From the NCBI GenBank assembly GCA_900555545.1, contig USLQ01000013.1:1-10364 (forward strand): 10,364 bases of DNA, in the 5' to 3' direction. Source of the stretch: an uncultured Oscillospiraceae bacterium (GTDB taxonomy: Bacteria > Bacillota > Clostridia > Oscillospirales > Acutalibacteraceae). How positions within the stretch are numbered: position 1 is the stretch's first letter; every line of letters begins with the position of its first letter. The notes beneath the pieces are model-generated. The model searched no databases and was not told the DNA's origin. It worked only from the letters and a program-made list of their open reading frames with translations. The translations under genes and the position numbers were made by a program. This document shows, in pieces, positions 6,237-10,364 of this stretch.

Positions 6237-6842
6237 ATAAGATTAAAGTCAGTTATGCGGTCATTGTGGAGGGGAAATATGATAAGATCAAGCTCTCCTC
6301 CTTTTTGGATGCACTGATCGTGGAGACAAACGGCTTTTCGATTTTTCCGCGAACGGATGGAACGGATCCGCCAGTTGGCACGTACGCGCGGGATTGTCAT
6401 TCTGACGGACAGCGATTCGGCGGGATTTTCCATCCGCTCCCGGATCCGCGGCGCAGTGCATGACGGAGAGGTGCGCAATGCCTACATTCCAGATATCCTG
6501 GGCAAAGAGCGGCGCAAGGAGGCTCCTTCTAAGGAGGGCAAACTCGGCGTGGAGGGGATGTCCCGTCAGATTTTAATGGATTCCCTGCGCGCGGCCGGGG
6601 GTCCGTTTGAGGACAGTGCCCCCCGGGCGCGGAGCGAACGCCCGATCACCAAATTGGATCTGTTTGAGGATGGGCTCAGCGGGACGGCGGATAGCAAACG
6701 CCGCCGTACGGCCTTTTTAAAAGCTGCCAATCTGCCGGAACGCCTGTCGGCCAATATGATACCCGAGGTGCTCAACGCCCTGATGACGTATGAGGAGTAC
6801 CGTGAATTGTTAAATCAGATTGGATATAGCGCGTCTTATTGA
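6233..6842 (+). pseudogene. rnmV: RNase M5-like Toprim protein, frameshifted
   Basis: RNase M5 matures the ends of 5S rRNA precursors in low-GC Gram-positives, using a Toprim catalytic domain. The N-terminal piece, read from GTG 6233, has YAVIVEGKYDKIKLSSFLDA and VETNGFSIF, with the Toprim glutamate. It then goes out of phase and stops at 6461-6463. The next frame carries MERIRQLARTRGIVILTDSDSAGF, with the Toprim Asp-x-Asp, then AYIPDILGKERRK, PSKEGKLGVEG and a helical C-terminus to TGA at 6842. Removing one T from the T5 run at 6342-6346 gives a smooth join, IFRERMERIR, and a protein of about 202 residues, close to the family's length. GGAGGGGAG (6219-6227) lies before the GTG, which overlaps the holA stop by 4 nt. 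It may be a real mutation or a sequencing/assembly indel. A lineage-specific M5 relative, rather than strict RnmV, is possible. Confidence 0.82.
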
Positions 6843-6868
6843 CAAACTTGCCCCAAAATTGGTACAAT
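6839..6868 (+). promoter_or_regulatory. strong promoter of the yicC-remA-gmk-rpoZ-priA operon
   Basis: A consensus -35 TTGACA (6839-6844) and an extended -10 TGGTACAAT (6860-6868) are spaced by 18 nt. The -35 box contains the TGA stop codon of the preceding gene. Transcription should start near 6875. A weak AT-rich inverted repeat, TTAGTT (6872-6877)/AACTAA (6887-6892), lies at the start of the leader and has no assigned role. No terminator separates it from the upstream gene. Confidence 0.85.
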
Positions 6869-6911
6869 AACTTAGTTATAAGCCGAAACTAAACGATCGG
6901 GAGGCATTTCA

Positions 6912-7787
6912 ATGCTCAGAAGTATGACCGGGTACGGGCGTGCCCAGTCCGCCGATGAAAATATTTCCGTCCTGGTGGAGATCAAGAGCGTCAATCACCG
7001 CTATTTCGAGTTCTCTGCCCGGGTTCCCAGGCTGTATGGCTTTTTGGAGGACAAGCTGAAAGGCTATGTTCAATCCCGCGTCGCACGCGGAAAGATTGAT
7101 ATGGGCGTCTATATCGAGACGCTCGCCGCCAAGAATGCCTCAGTTCACTTGGACATGGCGCTGGCGCAGGCTTATATTGCCGCCCTGACGCCTCTGACGG
7201 AGGTTCCGGAGCTGAAGAATGACGTGAGCGTCATGTCCGTAGCGCGGCTGCCGGATGTGATGAATGTCACGCACGATGAGCTGGATGAGGAGGCCGTATG
7301 GGAGACGGTACGGGTCGCAGCGGCGGAGGCTGTCGACAGGTTCATCGCTGCGCGTGAGCAGGAGGGTGAGCGCCTGCGTGCGGATATCCTGGCCAAGGCG
7401 GAGTCGATCTTGCGCCGTGTGGAGACGATTGAGGCGCGTTCGCCGCAGACGGTTGCCGAATACCGGCAGCGTATGCTCGACCATATGTATGCCGTGCTTG
7501 GCGAGTCACCGGATGAGCAGCGCGTGTTGACGGAGGCCGCCATCTATGCGGACAAGGTGGCCGTGGACGAGGAGACTGTGCGCCTGCGCAGCCATTTCCA
7601 GCAGCTGCAGGAAATTCTCTCCACCGATGAGGCTGTCGGCCGGCGGCTGGACTTTTTGGTGCAGGAGATGAACCGCGAGACGAATACCATCGGTTCCAAG
7701 GCTCAGGATGTGGAGATTGTCCGCGCGGTGCTGGATATCAAATCCGATATCGAAAAGATCCGTGAACAGATTCAAAATGTAGAATAA
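6912..7787 (+). CDS. yicC: YicC/YloC family endoribonuclease
   Basis: YicC-family proteins are cytoplasmic endoribonucleases; E. coli YicC has been linked to turnover of small RNAs. The 291 residues match the family's ~290. Seen: the diagnostic start MLRSMTGYGRA, then VEIKSVNHRYFEFSARVPR and KGYVQSRVARGKIDM in the YicC-like N-terminal domain (about 1-155). A charged helical linker follows. The C-terminal DUF1732 domain contains HFQQLQEILSTDEAVGRRLDFL and QEMNRETNTIGSKAQD (about 230-270). The ATG follows GGGAGG (6899-6904) at 7 nt. It is the first gene of the operon. The close link with remA, gmk and rpoZ is typical of Firmicutes, where the gene is called yloC. Confidence 0.96.
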   Translation: MLRSMTGYGRAQSADENISVLVEIKSVNHRYFEFSARVPRLYGFLEDKLKGYVQSRVARGKIDMGVYIETLAAKNASVHLDMALAQAYIAALTPLTEVPELKNDVSVMSVARLPDVMNVTHDELDEEAVWETVRVAAAEAVDRFIAAREQEGERLRADILAKAESILRRVETIEARSPQTVAEYRQRMLDHMYAVLGESPDEQRVLTEAAIYADKVAVDEETVRLRSHFQQLQEILSTDEAVGRRLDFLVQEMNRETNTIGSKAQDVEIVRAVLDIKSDIEKIREQIQNVE

Positions 7788-7805
7788 TTACCCGGAGGAT
7801 CGAAG

Positions 7806-8087
7806 ATGGTACAGCTCGTCAATATCGGTTTTGGAAATATGATCAACGCCTCCCGTCTTGTCGCCATGGTGAGCCCGGATGCGGCACCGGTTAAGCGTAT
7901 CGTGCAGGACTGCAAAAAAAACGGCACCCTGATCGATGCCACACACGGCCGGCGGAGCAGGACGGTTCTGATCATGGACAGCGGGCACGTGGTGCTGACC
8001 TATCTGCAGGCGGAGACGGTGGCCGCCCGGCTCAATGAGACGGGCGACACGATTCAAGATGAGGAGGGCGATGTCAATGAGCGCTAA
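7806..8087 (+). CDS. remA: RemA-family DNA-binding regulator (DUF370)
   Basis: RemA is a small DNA-binding protein that in Bacillus subtilis activates biofilm-matrix and osmoprotection genes and forms ring-like oligomers. The 93-residue product has the family's order and length. Seen: the start MVQLVNIGFGNMINASRLVAMV, then SPDAAPVKRIVQDCKKNG, LIDATHGRRSRTVLIMDSGHVVL and a variable acidic tail. The basic GRRSRT stretch is the conserved segment implicated in DNA contact. GGAGG (7794-7798) precedes the ATG by 7 nt; the gap from yicC is 18 nt. The stop lies 11 nt inside gmk. An A8 run makes a slippery A AAA AAC heptamer at codons 37-39. In an anaerobe without the Bacillus matrix operons its targets are unknown. 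Confidence 0.94.
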   Translation: MVQLVNIGFGNMINASRLVAMVSPDAAPVKRIVQDCKKNGTLIDATHGRRSRTVLIMDSGHVVLTYLQAETVAARLNETGDTIQDEEGDVNER

Positions 8088-8697
8088 AAACAAAAGGGGG
8101 ATGTTGATCATTCTGTCCGGGCCGTCCGGCTCGGGGAAGGATACCATCCTGACACAGCTGGCTAAACGCGATATCGGGGTGCAGCTTTCAGTCTCCCTGA
8201 CCACACGGGCGCCGCGTGAGTGGGAGATTGACGGCTTCCATTATTACTTTGTCAGCAAGCAGTCCTTTATGGAAAAGATTCATAATGACGAGGTTTTGGA
8301 ATACGCTAAGTATGGCGATAACTATTACGGCACGCCGGCTGCCCCGGTCGATCAATGGCTGGATGAGGGGAAAACCGTCATCCTGAAGATCGAGGTGCAG
8401 GGCGCCGAGAAGATTCGCGCCCGCTATCCGGATGTGGTCAGCCTTTTCCTGATGCCCCCCTCTATGGAGATTTTGGAAAAGCGCCTGCGCAACCGTGAGA
8501 GCGACAGCGAGGAGGATATCGTCAAGCGCATGACGATTGCCAAAGAGGAGATCGCGCGCTCTGAGGAATATGATTACATTGTTGTCAACGATGTCGTCGA
8601 CTACGCGGTCAGCGACATTTGCGCCATCATTCAGGCCGAGCGCCTGCGCTCCGGCCGCATGAAATATAAAGTAAGTGAGGTATTGGATCATGCTTAA
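8077..8697 (+). CDS. gmk: guanylate kinase
   Basis: Guanylate kinase phosphorylates GMP to GDP with ATP and feeds GTP, dGTP and (p)ppGpp pools. The 206 residues match the family's ~200. Seen: the P-loop GPSGSGKDT (about 15-23), the GMP-binding signature SLTTRAPREWEIDGFHYYF (about 44-62), the lid segment NYYGTP, and VILKIEVQGAEKIR followed by LFLMPPS in the nucleotide core. An aspartate takes the place of the common serine in the GKS/T of the P-loop. I choose ATG 8077 because GGAGG (8063-8067) lies 9 nt upstream. ATG 8071 would be only 3 nt from it, and starts further up lack a site. The start lies inside the end of remA, so translation of the two is likely coupled. Confidence 0.97.
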   Translation: MSAKNKRGMLIILSGPSGSGKDTILTQLAKRDIGVQLSVSLTTRAPREWEIDGFHYYFVSKQSFMEKIHNDEVLEYAKYGDNYYGTPAAPVDQWLDEGKTVILKIEVQGAEKIRARYPDVVSLFLMPPSMEILEKRLRNRESDSEEDIVKRMTIAKEEIARSEEYDYIVVNDVVDYAVSDICAIIQAERLRSGRMKYKVSEVLDHA

Positions 8698-8899
8698 TCC
8701 CGATTTGAGGACGATTTTAACAGATCACCTGAGCCGGTATTCCCTGGTGATTGCCACAGCTAAGCTGGCGCGCCGCGTAGTGGATGAGGCGGAGGAGAAC
8801 GGCGATATTCTGGAGGAGAAGCCGGTTACCATTGCCCTGAACAAAATTTTGGACGGCGAATACGAGATCGAGGAGCCGGAGGAGATTCGCAATCTGTAA
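8690..8899 (+). CDS. rpoZ: DNA-directed RNA polymerase omega subunit
   Basis: Omega helps fold and assemble the beta' subunit of RNA polymerase. The 69-residue product has the usual small size. Seen: the N-terminal MLNPDLRTIL, then SRYSLVIATAKLARRVVDEA, which matches the family's conserved ALxxAKRAR-type helix, and KPVTIALNKILDGEYEIE at the C-terminal end. The ATG at 8690 overlaps the gmk stop region by 8 nt and has GAGG (8677-8680) 9 nt upstream. The gmk-rpoZ order is conserved across many bacteria and supports the call. Confidence 0.95.
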   Translation: MLNPDLRTILTDHLSRYSLVIATAKLARRVVDEAEENGDILEEKPVTIALNKILDGEYEIEEPEEIRNL

Positions 8900-8919
8900 T
8901 GCGTGAGGAGATTACCCCC

Positions 8920-10364
8920 ATGTCCCCGGTGATAATCGCAGGCGTTGCCATTGAAAATACGTCTTTTCATTTTGACAAATTGTATGAGTACACAGTCCCC
9001 GCGGCGCTGGCTGACCAGGTACGGCGCGGGGTGCGTGTGCAGGTTCCCTTTGGTGCGGGCAACGCCCGCCGCCTGGGGATCGTGATGGCAGTTCGCAGCG
9101 GAGGATTGGACCGGCGTTTGAAATCCATTGTACAGGTTGTGTCTTCAGCTCCCACGCTCAGCGAGGAATTGTGTGCGCTTGCGGAGTACCTGAAGGAGCA
9201 TACCTTTTGCACGATCTATGACGCCGTAAAGTGCATGGTTCCCTTTGGGATGAATTTAAAAATAGTTGCCCAGTACGCTGCCGGTGAACATGCGGGGGAA
9301 GAATTAGGCGATGCGCTTGACGAACAGGAAAAGCAAATCGTCTCTTTTGTCATATCACAAAAGAAATTTGTCGGGCGCGATAAAATCTTAAAAGCGCTTG
9401 ATATTCCGGCGGATTCCAAGGTGCTCGAGAAGCTGTGGCGGGCAGGTTACCTGGTGCGCAACGATGAGGCTGTGCGCAATGTGGGCGACCTGTCCGTCAA
9501 GATGGTGCGTCTGGCCTTCCGCGAGGAGGATGGGATTGGCCTAAAACTCTCCAAAAAGCAGCAGAGTGTTGTGAACCTGCTGCAGGAGGGCGGGTGTGCC
9601 GCCGTACGCGAGATCTGCTACTACACTGGGGTCACGCAGGCGGTTCCGGACGCACTGGTCAAAAAGGGGATCTGCGAATATATCGAAATGCCTGCCCTGC
9701 GTACGCCGCCCTGCGACACGGTGGTGACCGGCCGCGCAGAGATCAACCTCTCACAGGAGCAGCAGCGTATCTATGAGGAGCTGTGCGGCCATTTGGAGGA
9801 TGACGAGGCGTTTACAGCCCTGCTGTACGGTGTGACGGGCAGCGGCAAAACACAGGTCTATATCAAGCTGATCGATCGTGCGCTCGATATCGGCCGGACT
9901 GCCATTGTCCTTGTACCGGAGATCTCCCTGACCCCGCAGACGTTGGAGCTCTTTCGCCGCCGCTATGGGGTGGCGGTGGCGGTGCTCCACAGTGCGCTGT
10001 CGATCGGCGAGCGTGCGGATGAGTATAAACGGATCCAGAGCGGTAAGGTCAAGATTGTTGTCGGTACGCGTTCCGCTGTCTTTGCCCCGCTCCCAAACAT
10101 CGGAATCATCATCATGGACGAAGAGCAGGAGGCGGCCTATAAGTCGGAGAGCGCACCGCGTTACCATGCGCGCGACGTCGCCCGGTTCCGCTGTGCCTAT
10201 CATCACGCACTGCTGCTGCTGGCCTCCGCCACCCCGAGCGTGGAGAGCTACACGGCGGCAAAGACTGGTCGGTACGGCTTATCCCGCCTTACACAGCGTT
10301 ACGGCTCTGCCCAACTGCCGCAGGTAATCACAGTGGATATGCTCGAACAGATCAATAACGGCTG
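8920..10364 (+). CDS. priA: primosomal protein N' (PriA helicase), 3' end outside window
   Basis: PriA is a superfamily 2 DNA helicase that recognises stalled forks and reloads DnaB to restart replication. About 481 residues are visible, out of a usual ~730-800. Seen: the 3'-DNA-binding domain starting VIIAGVAIENTSFHFDKLYEYTVP and VRVQVPFGAGNARRLGIV. A winged-helix-like segment follows (about 205-270). Walker A GVTGSGKTQ lies at about 304-312, then VLVPEISLTPQ, KIVVGTRSAVFAPL, the Walker B DEEQ (400-403) and LLLASATPSVES. The zinc-binding cysteines lie beyond the edge. The family usually has DEEH where this protein has DEEQ. I choose ATG 8920 because GAGGAG (8905-8910) lies 9 nt upstream. An in-frame ATG at 8899, overlapping the rpoZ stop, would add seven residues but has a poorly placed site. 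The frame is open to the window edge. Confidence 0.96.
   Translation, partial: MSPVIIAGVAIENTSFHFDKLYEYTVPAALADQVRRGVRVQVPFGAGNARRLGIVMAVRSGGLDRRLKSIVQVVSSAPTLSEELCALAEYLKEHTFCTIYDAVKCMVPFGMNLKIVAQYAAGEHAGEELGDALDEQEKQIVSFVISQKKFVGRDKILKALDIPADSKVLEKLWRAGYLVRNDEAVRNVGDLSVKMVRLAFREEDGIGLKLSKKQQSVVNLLQEGGCAAVREICYYTGVTQAVPDALVKKGICEYIEMPALRTPPCDTVVTGRAEINLSQEQQRIYEELCGHLEDDEAFTALLYGVTGSGKTQVYIKLIDRALDIGRTAIVLVPEISLTPQTLELFRRRYGVAVAVLHSALSIGERADEYKRIQSGKVKIVVGTRSAVFAPLPNIGIIIMDEEQEAAYKSESAPRYHARDVARFRCAYHHALLLLASATPSVESYTAAKTGRYGLSRLTQRYGSAQLPQVITVDMLEQINNG

Noticed and set aside
6341..6350. Programmed -1 frameshifting as the cause of the split RNase M5-like gene
   Set aside because: The shift needed is +1 (or -2), and the zero-frame codons ATT TTT CCG do not form an X XXY YYZ heptamer. 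No stop-codon-dependent +1 signal is present at the junction.
8035..8076. Longer gmk start at 8035, 8059 or 8071
   Set aside because: These would add a basic MRRATRFKM-type extension not typical of guanylate kinase. The ribosome site GGAGG at 8063-8067 is placed correctly only for ATG 8077.
1..10364. CRISPR array, tRNA/rRNA, insertion sequence, phage or toxin-antitoxin genes
   Set aside because: I looked for spaced repeats, cloverleaf-like stretches, terminal inverted repeats and transposase or integrase motifs and found none. The genes are ordinary chromosomal housekeeping genes.

Overview
The window is a compact stretch of housekeeping chromosome, and every supported gene lies on the + strand. 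Gene content and order (yicC-remA-gmk-rpoZ-priA, comEC-holA, ireB) and the strong GGAGG ribosome sites point to a Gram-positive anaerobe of the Clostridia. The fairly GC-rich coding sequence, with AT-rich promoters, would suit an Oscillospiraceae/Ruminococcaceae-type organism. That placement is inferred from gene style and was not searched.

Layout. (1) 2-604: the C-terminal half of acetate kinase, cut by the window edge. (2) 605-1374: two small genes, each with its own promoter and terminator. One is ireB, the phosphoprotein partner of the PASTA kinase. The other is a 99-residue protein I cannot name. (3) 1421-3088: a single-gene unit for a sodium/proline symporter, PutP, closed by a strong terminator. 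(4) 3107-6842: a translationally coupled set, comEC-holA-rnmV-like. ComEC has lost the metal ligands of its C-terminal metallo-beta-lactamase-like domain. The RNase M5-like Toprim gene is split by a frameshift at a T5 run. (5) 6839-10364: a strong extended -10 promoter drives yicC-remA-gmk-rpoZ-priA, with gaps of at most 20 nt or short overlaps; priA runs off the right end.

How the genes fit together. The last operon joins RNA turnover (YicC), a DNA-binding regulator (RemA), GMP phosphorylation (Gmk), an RNA polymerase subunit (omega) and replication restart (PriA). This is a widespread growth-linked cluster in Firmicutes. The comEC-holA pair links DNA uptake or a relic of it with the clamp loader.

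I see no mobile element, CRISPR array, tRNA, rRNA or phage gene, and no clearly new multi-gene system. The points most worth a second look are the broken RNase M5-like gene, the ligand-less ComEC C-terminus, the unnamed 99-residue gene whose -35 box is embedded in the upstream terminator, and the terminator that leaves comEC no obvious promoter. No gene-free stretch exceeds about 120 bases.
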